The translations under genes and the position numbers were made by a program. Below the pieces are notes generated by a model. That model was not told the origin of the DNA and made no database searches. It saw only the letters and a program-made list of their open reading frames with translations. 64,000 nucleotides of DNA from Acidobacteriaceae bacterium (GTDB lineage: Bacteria > Acidobacteriota > Terriglobia > Terriglobales > Acidobacteriaceae). The stretch covers positions 1 through 64,000 of the forward strand of contig JANXUC010000002.1 of NCBI GenBank assembly GCA_025352065.1, given 5' to 3'. Positions 33,876-43,195 of this stretch are shown here, one piece after another (the stretch's first letter is position 1; every line of letters starts with the position of its first letter).

Positions 33876-36077
33876 ATGCCCCGCCCACTCGTTACGATTT
33901 TGCTAACTCTCGCACTCACGCTCGCCGTTCAAACAGAAGCTCAAGCCCAGTCCGACCTCGGCCGCCTGCCCGTTAAACGCGTCGTCCTCTACAAAAACGG
34001 CGTTGGATATTTTGAGCATTCCACCCACGTCCACGGTACGCAGGAACTCAATATCGACTTCACCACCGCGCAGCTCAACGACGTGCTCAAGTCACTGACC
34101 GTCGTCGATCTCGGCGAGGGCCGCATTTCGTCCGTGCGCTACAACTCCATCGCGCCGCTCAGCGAGCGCCTCAAAGGCCTGCGCCTGCCCTTCGGCGAAG
34201 ACGTGGATCGCGATGCTTTTCTTACGGCGCTCCGGGGCGCTCGCGTCGATGTCCGCAGCGGCGACGTTCGTTCTGGCAACGTCACCGCCACCGGCAAGCT
34301 CCTCAGCGTTGAGAAAGTGAAACATCAAAACGCTAAGGGAGAAGACCTCTACGAAACCACCGAATTCGCCATCGTTACCGACTCCGGCGAAATGCGCAGC
34401 TTCGTCCTCAGCCCCGCCGTCTCCGTCCATCTCGCCGATCGCGAACTCACCGGAGAAGTCGGCCGCTACCTCGATCTCGTCGGCTCCTCGCGCGCCCGCG
34501 ATCTCCGCCGCATGACCATCACCGCCACCGGCGACGGCGACCGCAACGTCTTCGTCAGCTACATCAGCGAAGTGCCCATCTGGAAGAGCACCTACCGCAT
34601 CATTCTTTCGGAGAAGTATCCCGGCAAGCCGCTGCTGCAAGGCTGGGCCATCATCGACAACACCATCGGCGAGGATTGGAAGAACGTGCATCTCTCGCTG
34701 GTAGCGGGCGCGCCGCAGAGTTTCGTGCAGAACATTTCGCAGCCGCAGTACACCCGCCGCCCGGAGATTGCGCTGCCGCAATCAGTGATGCTAACCCCGC
34801 AATCGCATGAGGCGACGCTGGAGGAAGACAAAGGAGAAGTTGCTACAGAGATCGTGAATGGTCAGGTCGGGTCCGGTTCAGGCGGAGGAGTGGGAAACGG
34901 AAGTGGCTCTTATCAGGTAGCCGGGGTCATCGGCGGAATTGTTTCGAGCAATGCCGCACCACCCCCAGCCGCGTCGCCCGCAAACGGGCGCAATTTCAGT
35001 CAACTGCAACAGTTTGCCAAGCTGCAAAAAATGCCCTTAGAAAGCCGCAACTTCTCCAACATGGCCGCGGCAACAGCGGATGTTGCCAACCAAACCGAAG
35101 GCAAATCCCTAGGCGATTTCTTCGAATACGACATCAAACAAAACATCACCATCGGAAAGAATCAGTCCGCTCTCGTTCCAATCCTGCAAGCCCATGTGGA
35201 AGCCGACAAAGTTACACTCTGGAACGCCGACTCCTTCCCGCTGCGCTCTCTCTGGGTTAAGAACACCAGCGGCCAAATCCTCGATTCCGGCAGCTTCAAC
35301 ATTATCGAAGGAGATACCTTCGTCGGCGAGGGTCTCATCGACACTCTTCATCCCGACGAGCGCCGCCTGCTTTCCTACGCGGGCGACCCAGCTGTTCACG
35401 TAAAAGTGGAACAGGATAACCGCAACAATTCCTACAGCCGCATCGTCATGGCCAAGGGCTACATGACCATGACCCAGGAACAGCGCGAAACCAAGAAATA
35501 CAGCATCCACAACGCCGACAAGACCGCACGAGTCGTCGTCATCGAACATCCCGCCCGCGAAAACTGGAAATTTGCGGACACCACTCCGAAGCCAGAAGAA
35601 ACCTCCGCATCCTTCCACCGCTTCAAAGTCAATGTCGAACCCGGCAAAACCTCCGAACTCACAGTGGAGGAATTTCATCCCGAAGCTTCGGTGACTCAGA
35701 TCTCCAACCTCGACGACAACACCGTTGAATTGCTGGTGAGCCAAAACCGTATGACGCCCGCCATGAAGCAGGTCTTCGACAGAGTGCTAACGCAAAAAGA
35801 AAAAGTCCGCGACTTCGACCGTCAGATCAACGAGCGCAATCAGGAAACCAACCAGATCAACACCGACCAAGCCCGCCTGCGCGAAAACATGAAAGCCTTG
35901 AAAGGCAGCGCAGAAGAAAAAGCTCTGCTCAGCCGCTACACCCACCAACTTGATAGCCAGGAAGACCGCTTAGCAGCTCTGCGAAAAGAAATCGCCGCCC
36001 TGCAAGCGCAACGCAACCAAGCCAACGCCGAACTCGAACGCATGGTGCTGGATGTAAATGTGGACGAAAAGTTCTAG
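33876..36077 (+). CDS. DUF4139-domain exported protein with C-terminal coiled coil
   Basis: 733 residues. A strong AGGAGG at 33864-33869 fixes ATG 33876. A signal peptide (VTILLTLALTLAVQTEAQAQ) is followed by LPVKRVVLYKNGVGYFEHS, typical of the DUF4139 N-terminal region (DUF4140). The DUF4139 region continues with TYRIILSEKYPGKPLLQGWAIIDN and the C-terminal Ig-like domain containing LVSQNRM. A Gly/Ser/Ala-rich linker lies around 330-390. The last ~110 residues are charged heptads (KEKVRDFDRQINERNQETNQ...), a long coiled coil. Exported; function unknown. It may face its partner through the coiled coil. Confidence 0.82.
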   Translation: MPRPLVTILLTLALTLAVQTEAQAQSDLGRLPVKRVVLYKNGVGYFEHSTHVHGTQELNIDFTTAQLNDVLKSLTVVDLGEGRISSVRYNSIAPLSERLKGLRLPFGEDVDRDAFLTALRGARVDVRSGDVRSGNVTATGKLLSVEKVKHQNAKGEDLYETTEFAIVTDSGEMRSFVLSPAVSVHLADRELTGEVGRYLDLVGSSRARDLRRMTITATGDGDRNVFVSYISEVPIWKSTYRIILSEKYPGKPLLQGWAIIDNTIGEDWKNVHLSLVAGAPQSFVQNISQPQYTRRPEIALPQSVMLTPQSHEATLEEDKGEVATEIVNGQVGSGSGGGVGNGSGSYQVAGVIGGIVSSNAAPPPAASPANGRNFSQLQQFAKLQKMPLESRNFSNMAAATADVANQTEGKSLGDFFEYDIKQNITIGKNQSALVPILQAHVEADKVTLWNADSFPLRSLWVKNTSGQILDSGSFNIIEGDTFVGEGLIDTLHPDERRLLSYAGDPAVHVKVEQDNRNNSYSRIVMAKGYMTMTQEQRETKKYSIHNADKTARVVVIEHPARENWKFADTTPKPEETSASFHRFKVNVEPGKTSELTVEEFHPEASVTQISNLDDNTVELLVSQNRMTPAMKQVFDRVLTQKEKVRDFDRQINERNQETNQINTDQARLRENMKALKGSAEEKALLSRYTHQLDSQEDRLAALRKEIAALQAQRNQANAELERMVLDVNVDEKF

Positions 36078-36108
36078 GAAAGCTGAAGTAGTTGAAAACG
36101 CACCTATA

Positions 36109-36217
36109 AGTTTGTCATTCCGAAACGGCTCCATCGTGAGGAATCTGCTATTTCTCTTAACTGGAAGGGAGCGCAAAGCAGATTCCTCACGATAAGGCTG
36201 TTCGGAATGACAAACTT
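36109..36217. repeat. Full copy of dispersed palindrome family A
   Basis: Left arm TTTGTCATTCCGAAACGG..GAGGAATCTGC and right arm GCAGATTCCTCACGATAAGG..TTCGGAATGACAAA pair almost perfectly, flanking a central AACTGGAAGGGAGCGC segment. It is nearly identical to the element at 36953. The two flank the RDD gene in direct orientation. Confidence 0.9.
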
Positions 36218-36303
36218 CGGTGGAGCTGGAAGACTCCGCCTCTCGCCAACCGTCGCACAAAACCTCTTCCCAAACCCACCCACTTCAGCTATAGTTCCCG
36301 CCC

Positions 36304-36909
36304 ATGACCGACACGCCAATCTTCTGCAATCAATGCGGCCAGCAAAGTGCCGCCGGAGCCACCTTCTGCACCCGCTGCGGTGCCTCACTTGTTTCTGCGG
36401 GTAGCGCGGCCATGCCTCAGACACCGCTCCCCGGAGCCACCTTTGTAGCCCGGCAGTACGGCGGCTTCTGGATTCGCTTCGTTGCCGCCTTGATTGACGG
36501 CATCATCATCTGGGCCGTGTTCCTTCCGCTGCGCTTGGTTTTTGGCGGCGCGTTCGGCCTGGGTCATGCTCTCGGCGGCCAAGGCGATATTGCGCGCAAC
36601 CCCGCCGCCATCGGCATGTTTGCCGCCATGATGTCAGGGATGGCTCTTGTCAATATCGTTGCCGACTGGGTGTACTCCGCCTATTTCGAAAGTTCCGAAC
36701 GCCAAGCCACTCTTGGGAAGATGGCTTTGGGGCTCAAAGTCACGGATCTCAACGGCAATCGCATCTCGTTCGCACAAGCTACCGGACGACACTTCGCCAA
36801 ATGGGTGTCCGCCATCATCCTCATGATTGGTTTCATCATGGCGGGCTTCACCGACCGCAAGCAGGCCTTGCACGACATGATTGCCGGAACCCTGGTTGTG
36901 AAAAACTAA
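36304..36909 (+). CDS. Zinc-ribbon and RDD-domain membrane protein
   Basis: 201 residues. An N-terminal zinc ribbon with two CxxC knuckles (IFCNQCGQQ and FCTRCG) spans 1-25. An RDD domain follows: GGFWIRFVAALIDGIIIWAVF (helix with RxxD), a second membrane region around 95-115 and ATLGKMALGLKVTDLNGNRI leading to a third helix near 160. RDD proteins include a suspected Na+ or Ni2+ transporter and several signalling proteins. Zinc ribbon plus RDD is a common bacterial architecture of unknown task. It is flanked by two almost identical 110-base palindromes. Confidence 0.88.
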   Translation: MTDTPIFCNQCGQQSAAGATFCTRCGASLVSAGSAAMPQTPLPGATFVARQYGGFWIRFVAALIDGIIIWAVFLPLRLVFGGAFGLGHALGGQGDIARNPAAIGMFAAMMSGMALVNIVADWVYSAYFESSERQATLGKMALGLKVTDLNGNRISFAQATGRHFAKWVSAIILMIGFIMAGFTDRKQALHDMIAGTLVVKN

Positions 36910-36952
36910 GGCTGAGCCATGCAAAACGCAATTCGAAGCCAAAAACCTTCTA

Positions 36953-37063
36953 TAAGTTTGTCATTCCGAAACGGCTCCATCGTGAGGAATCTGCTATTTC
37001 TCTTAACTGGAAGGGAACGCAAAGCAGATTCCTCACGGTAAGGCTGTTCGGAATGGCAAACTT
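36953..37063. repeat. Full copy of dispersed palindrome family A, near-twin of the 36109 element
   Basis: It has the same orientation and the same central segment, and differs from the 36109-36217 copy at only a few positions (for example GGAGCGC/GGAACGC, CGATAAGG/CGGTAAGG). A third, weaker half copy starts at 37206. Confidence 0.9.
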
Positions 37064-37205
37064 CTTTGAAATTCCCACCCGTCGCAGGGAACGCGACAGG
37101 GACGTGGTACCCTGTGTTCCGTTACTAAAACCCGAGGGTGCCCCGCCTTCCTTCGCGTTCTTTGCGAAGTAAGGTGGGAGGAAACAAACTCTCCCCACCC
37201 AGCAA

Positions 37206-37240
37206 TTGTCATTCCGAGCAACGCGAGGAATCCCTTTCAC
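37206..37240 (+). repeat. Half copy of dispersed palindrome family A
   Basis: TTGTCATTCCGAGCAACGCG followed by AGGAATCCCTTTC is a degenerate left arm. It precedes the lptC/A gene by about 60 bases. Confidence 0.6.
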
Positions 37241-37300
37241 TGCAGCACTCTCTTAGCCAACACCTGATAGCCGACAGCCCTTTCCGCTAGACTATCCCCA

Positions 37301-39661
37301 ATGGCCCTCGCCGTTCCCCGCCTTCGCCGTTGGATCGCCTTTGCCGCCGTGCTCGCGGTCGCAACCGTGGGAGGCTTCTACGTTTACGCGCGCTACCGCG
37401 TCACCATCGCCATGCGAATGCTCCCAGCCAAGCTGGAGAAACTAGGAGTCGAAGTCAAAGAAACCGCCGAGGACTTCACCATTTCAAAATCCGAAGGCGG
37501 TCGCACCCTCTTCACCATTCACGGCAGCAAGCTGATGGAATACAAAGGCGGCAAGGCTCAACTTCACAACGTCACGGTGACCGTCTACGGCAAAGATGCC
37601 AGCCGTTACGACCAAATCTCCGGCGCCGATTTCGAATACGACAAAGACTCCGGCAACATCTCCGCGCGCGGCCCCGTTACGATTGATCTCGTCGCCAACC
37701 CCAAGGGCTTACTGCACGCCGATCAAGCCCCTCCAGAAGATCTGAAAGACCCTCTCCACATCCGCACCAGCGGATTAGTCTTCAACCAAAAAACCGGCAA
37801 CGCCTACACCCATGACAAAGTTGAGTTCAGCATGGCCACCGCCAGTGGCGGTGCCATCGGCGCTACCTACGATTCGAAATCGGGGGTGCTGGTGCTGGAA
37901 CGAGACATCCGCATCTCAACCACCGGACCCAGCGCCGCCGACCTCACCGCCAGCCATGGGCGCATCACAAAAGAGCCGCTCCGCGTTGACCTCGAACACA
38001 CGCATCTGGTCCATGCTGCGCAACAAATCGACGCACAGAACGTGACGTTATTTCTCAACGGCGACAACACCATCGACCGCATCCTCGGTGAAGGCAACGT
38101 TCACTTGAAGGCTCGTGGCGATACCAATATCGAGCTGAATTCCGAACGCGCGGAACTGTTTCTTGCCGGAAAGAACGACCAGTTGAGGCAGGCCATCGTC
38201 TCCGGCAACGTGGTCGTGACTACAACCGGCGGCCAGAACACGCAAGCCAACGCTGGGCGAGTCGTTTTTGACTTCGCCGGAAACACGTTGCTCACCAAGG
38301 CCCACGCCGAGGACAACGTCAAACTGGTCCAGAAACCTTCGACCCCAGCCGCGGGCTCAGCCGGAGTCAAAACGGCGTCGACCGCGCAGCAAGTAGAGAT
38401 CGCAGCCGCAGCTATGGACTTCTTTACCGAAAGCGGTCGCCACCTCTCCCGCGCAGAAACGCTGGGCGCTGGCCAGATCACCCTCTCTCCGCCCAACGGG
38501 CAAGCTGGCCAAGTCACGCGCGTCAATGCCGGACAGTTCATCGCGCAGTTTGACGCCAAGAATCGTATGCAAACGCTGCATGGCGCGCCTCAAGCCACTA
38601 TCACAACCAGCACTCCTGGCCAGGCTGACCGCGTAAGCTCAAGCGCGACTCTCGATGTCGCCTTTAAGTCCCAAGGAGGCATCGACACCATCCTGCAGCA
38701 AGGCGACGTCCACTACAGAGACAGCGAGCGCCAAGCCTTCGCTGCCCAAGCGCGTTACACGCCAGACGACAAGATGATCGCCTTAGTGGGTTCTCCTCGC
38801 GTGACAGGGCAAGGCCTAACCACGACCGCACAGACTTTGCACCTCAACCGAGAGACCGGCGAAGCCGTGGCCGAGGGGAACGTCAAGAGCACCTACAGCC
38901 AACTCAAGCCGCAACCAGGCGGCGCGTTGCTGGCATCTTCCGACCCGATTCACGTAACGGCCGCGCGCATGACAGCCAAGCGTGAATCCGGTGCAGCGTT
39001 TTACTCCGGCAACGCGCGACTCTGGCAGGGGCCCAATATTGTTTCAGCGGCGAATATCACTTTCGACCGTGAGCACCGCTCCATGCTCGCTGAGGGTGGA
39101 TCGGGGAGCCTGAGCACGTCAGGGGCCAAACAAACGAATGGCGGTCCCTCCCAGCCCCTTGGCAAGCCATCCCAGCCCGTGACCACCGTCCTGGTTCAGA
39201 CCGGCGCTGACCACAAAACCAACCTCGTGACCATAACTTCGACCCGCCTGACCTACATCGATAGCGACCGCCGCATTCACTTCGAAGGCGGTGTGAGGAT
39301 GCAAGCCGCCGACGCGACGATCACCAGCCGGGAGCTGGACGCGACGCTGGCCCAGACAGGCCAAACGTCTTCTCAAGCCACTTCGAATCAAGCAGTTGGC
39401 ACGCCCAGCCGCCTGGAAAAAGCGGTTGCCAGCGGCAATGTCGTCATTCAGCAGCAAGCCCGCAAAGCTACTGGAGAATCATTGGTTTACGAGGTTTCCG
39501 AGGACAAATTCACCTTGACGGGCGGACCTCCGAGCATTTTTGATGCCGAACGGGGCAAAATCACCGGCAATTCGTTGACTTTTTTTAGACGCGATGATAG
39601 GGTCGTCGTGGAAGGGAAGGCTAACTCCCCTGTTATCACGCACACCCGAATGGCACGCTAA
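37301..39661 (+). CDS. LptC/LptA-type LPS transport protein, very long
   Basis: 786 residues. A transmembrane helix at about 12-30 anchors an N-terminal LptC-like region (TIHGSKLMEYKGGKAQLHNV). Several OstA/LptA-like beta-jellyroll stretches follow, from QIDAQNVTLFLNGDN and NIELNSERAELFLAG on, with repeated 'NV.L' and 'G..VF' strands and low-complexity Thr/Ala/Ser linkers. It thus seems to join LptC and one or more LptA-like modules in one chain, forming a bridge for LPS from the inner membrane toward the outer membrane. The lptB start abuts its stop, and rpoN follows. The gene name is not assigned because it covers two functions. Confidence 0.85.
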   Translation: MALAVPRLRRWIAFAAVLAVATVGGFYVYARYRVTIAMRMLPAKLEKLGVEVKETAEDFTISKSEGGRTLFTIHGSKLMEYKGGKAQLHNVTVTVYGKDASRYDQISGADFEYDKDSGNISARGPVTIDLVANPKGLLHADQAPPEDLKDPLHIRTSGLVFNQKTGNAYTHDKVEFSMATASGGAIGATYDSKSGVLVLERDIRISTTGPSAADLTASHGRITKEPLRVDLEHTHLVHAAQQIDAQNVTLFLNGDNTIDRILGEGNVHLKARGDTNIELNSERAELFLAGKNDQLRQAIVSGNVVVTTTGGQNTQANAGRVVFDFAGNTLLTKAHAEDNVKLVQKPSTPAAGSAGVKTASTAQQVEIAAAAMDFFTESGRHLSRAETLGAGQITLSPPNGQAGQVTRVNAGQFIAQFDAKNRMQTLHGAPQATITTSTPGQADRVSSSATLDVAFKSQGGIDTILQQGDVHYRDSERQAFAAQARYTPDDKMIALVGSPRVTGQGLTTTAQTLHLNRETGEAVAEGNVKSTYSQLKPQPGGALLASSDPIHVTAARMTAKRESGAAFYSGNARLWQGPNIVSAANITFDREHRSMLAEGGSGSLSTSGAKQTNGGPSQPLGKPSQPVTTVLVQTGADHKTNLVTITSTRLTYIDSDRRIHFEGGVRMQAADATITSRELDATLAQTGQTSSQATSNQAVGTPSRLEKAVASGNVVIQQQARKATGESLVYEVSEDKFTLTGGPPSIFDAERGKITGNSLTFFRRDDRVVVEGKANSPVITHTRMAR

Positions 39662-40417
39662 ATGCACGTTCTGGCCACCGACGAGATTGGCAAGACCTAT
39701 CGGGGCCGCCCAGTGGTTAACGGCGTAACCCTCCGGGTCGAGCAAGGCGAAGTTGTAGGCCTGCTTGGGCCGAACGGTGCGGGTAAAACAACTTCCTTCT
39801 ATTCTATTGTTGGTCTGATTCCCCCAGACACGGGCCGAATCCTGTGGGACAACGAGGACATCACGGATGTCCCCATGTACCTGCGGGCACGCGAATATGG
39901 CATCAGTTATTTGCCGCAGGAGCCCTCGATTTTCCGCAAGCTGACCGTGGAGGACAACATTCTCGCGGTGTTGGAAGCGCAATCGATTTCCTGGCATGAG
40001 CGCCGGGAAAAGCTGGAGGAGTTGGTGGAGAAGTTGGGACTGGAGCATGTGCGCAAGAGCCGTGGCTGGTCGCTTTCAGGCGGCGAACGCCGGCGCGTCG
40101 AGATTGCCCGTGCTTTGTGCATCAATCCAACTTTTATCCTGCTCGACGAACCTTTTTCAGGCATTGATCCGATTGCTGTGCTCGATTTGCAGAAGATTAT
40201 TGGCGACCTCAAAGCGAGTGGAATTGGCATCCTGATTACAGATCACAACGTGCGAGAGACGCTGTCGGTGACCGATCGCGCGTACATCATTAACGAGGGG
40301 CGCATTTTCCGTTCGGGATCGCCAGAAACTTTAGGGAGTGATCCAGAGGTTCGCCGCGTGTATCTGGGCGAAAATTTCTACTTCAATCCCACGAATGGAG
40401 AGGCTTTGCCGAACTAG
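39662..40417 (+). CDS. lptB: LPS export ABC transporter ATPase
   Basis: 251 residues. Walker [16 protein letters not shown] near 37, Q-loop [17 protein letters not shown], signature [15 protein letters not shown] near 140, Walker [13 protein letters not shown] near 160 and the switch His ITDHNVRET. LptB powers extraction of LPS from the inner membrane with LptFG and LptC. LptF and LptG are not in the window. Its start ATG abuts the lptC/A stop, so translation is coupled. Confidence 0.97.
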   Translation: MHVLATDEIGKTYRGRPVVNGVTLRVEQGEVVGLLGPNGAGKTTSFYSIVGLIPPDTGRILWDNEDITDVPMYLRAREYGISYLPQEPSIFRKLTVEDNILAVLEAQSISWHERREKLEELVEKLGLEHVRKSRGWSLSGGERRRVEIARALCINPTFILLDEPFSGIDPIAVLDLQKIIGDLKASGIGILITDHNVRETLSVTDRAYIINEGRIFRSGSPETLGSDPEVRRVYLGENFYFNPTNGEALPN

Positions 40418-40518
40418 CTTGCCTGAAGGTAACTGCCGGGCTTGCTACTTTGGACAGTGTCGGAAGGGCCCTTCGGGCAGATATGCTGTGAGTCGTTGGA
40501 GATGCTTCGGAAACGCGA

Positions 40519-40607
40519 TTGTCATTCTGATGCGGAGCGAAGAATCCCTATCGTCGTCGAGACTGTAGGTGTTGAAAGTGATTCTTCGCTGCGCTCGGAA
40601 TGGCAAA
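40519..40607. repeat. Full copy of dispersed palindrome family A (variant)
   Basis: ATTGTCATTCTGATGCGGAG..GAAGAATCCC faces GATTCTTCGCTGCGCTCGGAATGGCAAA across a 25-base loop. It fills most of the lptB-rpoN gap, so it may act between the two genes. Confidence 0.8.
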
Positions 40608-40642
40608 GTAGATAAAAGGGACGGAAAGGTACGTAACACTGA

Positions 40643-42550
40643 ATGGGTAGTCTGAAGCACAATCTGAGCCTGCGGGTTTCGCAACGGCAGATCCTTACCC
40701 CGGGCCTGGTGCAGATGGTCAGCGTGCTTGCGCTCAACAAACTTGAGCTCAAGGACATGATCAACGCCGAGATTGTGGAGAACCCCGTTCTGGAAGAGCT
40801 GGATGAGTCCATGCCCTTGCTGGACCAGGCTACCGGTCGCGACGACGAGCGTGCTGCCGAGCGTGCCGCCGAAGCCGCTGCCACAGAGACGGCTCCAGAG
40901 AAGAAAGATCCGTTCGACGAGATTGATTTCGGTTCGTATTTCCAGGACTACCTTGACCCCGGCTACAAGAGCCGCGCCGAAATGGAAGAGATTGAGCGCC
41001 CGTCGTTTGAGGCGTTCCTTTCCAAGGCTCCGAATCTAACCGACCATCTGATGTGGCAGATTGGCTCGCTTATCTTATCGCCGCCGGTGCGCGACGCTGC
41101 TGAGACCGTTGTTGGAAATCTGAATGAAGACGGCTACCTGTTGGCTAGCGAAGAAGAGCTGCTGGGACTGAGCGAAGCGACGTTTGAGATTCTGCCGGCA
41201 GAGAAGGCGAAGCGCGCCAGTTCCAGGCCGCCGCGGCCTGACCTCTTGAGCCAGGAAACCGGAAGCTCGGAGTTTGGTAATAGTGAGTTTGCAAATCGAG
41301 AGTTTGCAAATCGAGAGTTTGCAAATCTTAGTTCCGCGGATTTATCCGCGCACCTGGAAGAGGCGATTGTTCCGGAGATGTCCGCGGGAGCGGCGGATTT
41401 CCGCTACTTCAGCAGCGATCCGGTGGAGTCTGCGAACGGCATTTTCCCCGGCGTTGCGGTTCCGGCGATTGATACCCGCGCTTTCTCGGCGGCAGCAACG
41501 GCTCCTGCGGCGGATACCTCTTCTGGCAGACAGATTCCTGAAGCCAAGAAGGCGGCGCCGCGTCCGGTCTATCGCGTCAATTTCAATCGTGAGCAATTGC
41601 AGGAAGCGATTGCCGCCGTGCAACAACTTGATCCTCCCGGAGTGGGCGCGCGCGATTTGCGCGAATGCCTGCTGGCGCAGATTCATTATCTGCAACAGGT
41701 CCGCGGCCAACATAGAGACAACGAATTTGCCGCTTACTCACAACTACTGACCGACGCCGAAGCGGTAGTCGAGTGCCATCTGCATGCGCTGCAGCTGAAG
41801 AATTACAAAGAAATTGCTCGTGCGATCGGGCGTCCCGCTGAGGCCGTAACCCGCGTGCTGGAAGTGATTCGCACGCTCGACCCCAGGCCCGGCCTGCGCT
41901 ACAACAACGTAAACGCTCGCATCATTGAGCCGGATGTTGCCTTTGTGAAGCATGGCGACGAGTGGCTGGTGATGTTCAACGACGACGACGTTCCTCAGCT
42001 GCGCCTGAATCCCGGCTACAAGAAGCTGATGCAGCGCGACGCCGCCGAACGCGACGTCCGCAACTATGTGAAAGAGCGCTACAAATCCGCCATCCAGCTG
42101 ATTAAGAACATCGAACAGCGCAAGCAGACCATCCTGAAAGTTTGCGTCTCAATTTTGGAACGCCAGCACGAATTCCTCGACAACGGCATCGACCTGCTGA
42201 AGCCGATGATGATTAAAGAAGTTGCTGAAGAAATTGGCGTACATCCGTCGACCGTGAGCCGCGCGGTGGCCAATAAGTACGTTCACACCCCGCAAGGAGT
42301 CTTCGAGCTGCGCTACTTCTTCTCGGAAAGCGTGCAGGGCCCGGAAGGCGGCGGCACGTCGCTATTAATTCTCAAACGCCGCGTGAAAAAACTGATTGAA
42401 GACGAAGATCCCTCCAAACCGCTGACCGACGATCAGATTACGGCGATCCTGCAAGGGCAGGGGATTCAGGTCACGCGGCGGACGGTGGCCAAATACCGGG
42501 AAGATATGAAGATTCCGAGCACGCACCAGAGGCGGGTTAAGAAGAAGTAG
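40643..42550 (+). CDS. rpoN: RNA polymerase sigma-54 factor, with long insertion
   Basis: 635 residues, about 130-150 more than usual. Region I starts SLKHNLSLRVSQRQILTPGL. The core-binding domain is split by an insertion around 190-325, rich in Ala/Ser/Pro and containing a 4-unit, 5-residue repeat (REFAN). LDPPGVGARDLRECLLAQIHY restarts the conserved part, and the C-terminus has the HTH (DGIDLLKPMMIKEVAEEIGVHPSTVSRAVANKYV) and the RpoN box VTRRTVAKYREDMKIPST. It directs RNA polymerase to -24/-12 promoters with enhancer-binding activators. lptB precedes it; hpf lies 5 kb downstream after an insert. Confidence 0.97.
   Translation: MGSLKHNLSLRVSQRQILTPGLVQMVSVLALNKLELKDMINAEIVENPVLEELDESMPLLDQATGRDDERAAERAAEAAATETAPEKKDPFDEIDFGSYFQDYLDPGYKSRAEMEEIERPSFEAFLSKAPNLTDHLMWQIGSLILSPPVRDAAETVVGNLNEDGYLLASEEELLGLSEATFEILPAEKAKRASSRPPRPDLLSQETGSSEFGNSEFANREFANREFANLSSADLSAHLEEAIVPEMSAGAADFRYFSSDPVESANGIFPGVAVPAIDTRAFSAAATAPAADTSSGRQIPEAKKAAPRPVYRVNFNREQLQEAIAAVQQLDPPGVGARDLRECLLAQIHYLQQVRGQHRDNEFAAYSQLLTDAEAVVECHLHALQLKNYKEIARAIGRPAEAVTRVLEVIRTLDPRPGLRYNNVNARIIEPDVAFVKHGDEWLVMFNDDDVPQLRLNPGYKKLMQRDAAERDVRNYVKERYKSAIQLIKNIEQRKQTILKVCVSILERQHEFLDNGIDLLKPMMIKEVAEEIGVHPSTVSRAVANKYVHTPQGVFELRYFFSESVQGPEGGGTSLLILKRRVKKLIEDEDPSKPLTDDQITAILQGQGIQVTRRTVAKYREDMKIPSTHQRRVKKK
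41270..41329 (+). repeat. 15-bp tandem repeat inside rpoN
   Basis: Four units of GAGTTTGCAAATCGA (the first and last degenerate) encode SEFGN-S, EFAN-R, EFAN-R and EFAN-L. The repeat lies in the non-conserved insertion of the sigma factor near residue 210-229 and keeps the reading frame. Confidence 0.9.
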
Positions 42551-42582
42551 ATGTAGAGCGGACAAGAGTGTCCGCTCTACAT
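42551..42582. terminator. Perfect 14-bp hairpin right after rpoN
   Basis: ATGTAGAGCGGACA and TGTCCGCTCTACAT pair perfectly around AGAG, starting at the base after the rpoN stop. No T-run follows, so it may be an imperfect terminator or a member of a dispersed repeat family; AAGAGTGTCCGCGCC near 11850 is similar. Confidence 0.5.
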
Positions 42583-42658
42583 GGGACTCAGGCGTGTTCC
42601 AGAAACTGGAAGCGGCGCTACGCTGGATGCCGCTTCCGTTCCAGGTTTGCAGCGTCGG

Positions 42659-43195
42659 TTAGTTGGCTGTGATTCGCGTTGCAGTGACTGAGCCTGCCAC
42701 GTGGGCCAGTAAGTTGCCGCTGGTATCGTATTGGTCGATCGTGAACGTTCCAGAGTAGTGTTTCCGTTGGCTATCCACTACAACCAATTCCCGGATGTTG
42801 GCGGGGCCGATCAGGTTTTGCCCGGTTGAATCCCAGCTCAGCGCGAAGTGATTGAGCTTAAACATGCCGCGTTGGGTCTGCTTCCAGGCTCCCATGCAGA
42901 AGCTGCCGGTGATGGGGGCGCGGCCTGAATTCATAATCTCCGTCCCATCACTGTGCCATGTGGCGTAACCGCTATCAATCACGGTGCCATCTGGTAGGGC
43001 GAACTGGAACTGCCAAAGTCCGACGATTGGGGCATTCTGCTCAGACACCAGAACGAATGAGGCGGGCTTGAGGGTGGGGGTTGACTCTCCGAGATATCCG
43101 CAACCGTTCCTCGATTGTGCCGACATTGCCGACGTGAGCGCGAGAGCGACTGGGATCAGCGCGAACCAAAAACGAGCGTTGAATTTGCTTTTCAT
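42659..43195 (-). CDS. Secreted hypothetical protein
   Basis: 178 residues. ATG 43195 follows a strong AGGAGG 13 bases earlier on the minus strand, which decides it over an upstream start at 43243. A signal peptide (FWFALIPVALALTSAMSAQ) precedes Cys-containing beta-rich sequence, with GLWQFQFALPDGTVIDSG, WHSDGTEIMNSGRAPI and GSFCMGAWKQTQRGMFKLNH. The strand pattern looks like a lipocalin- or calycin-like barrel, with two to three Cys that may form a disulfide. Function is unknown. It reads divergently from the winged-helix regulator and opens the accessory insert. Confidence 0.72.
   Translation of the reverse strand: MKSKFNARFWFALIPVALALTSAMSAQSRNGCGYLGESTPTLKPASFVLVSEQNAPIVGLWQFQFALPDGTVIDSGYATWHSDGTEIMNSGRAPITGSFCMGAWKQTQRGMFKLNHFALSWDSTGQNLIGPANIRELVVVDSQRKHYSGTFTIDQYDTSGNLLAHVAGSVTATRITAN

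Noticed and set aside
34092-35744. Two long minus-strand ORFs opposite the DUF4139 gene
   Set aside because: The plus-strand gene has a strong Shine-Dalgarno, a signal peptide and known domains, so the reverse frames are shadows.
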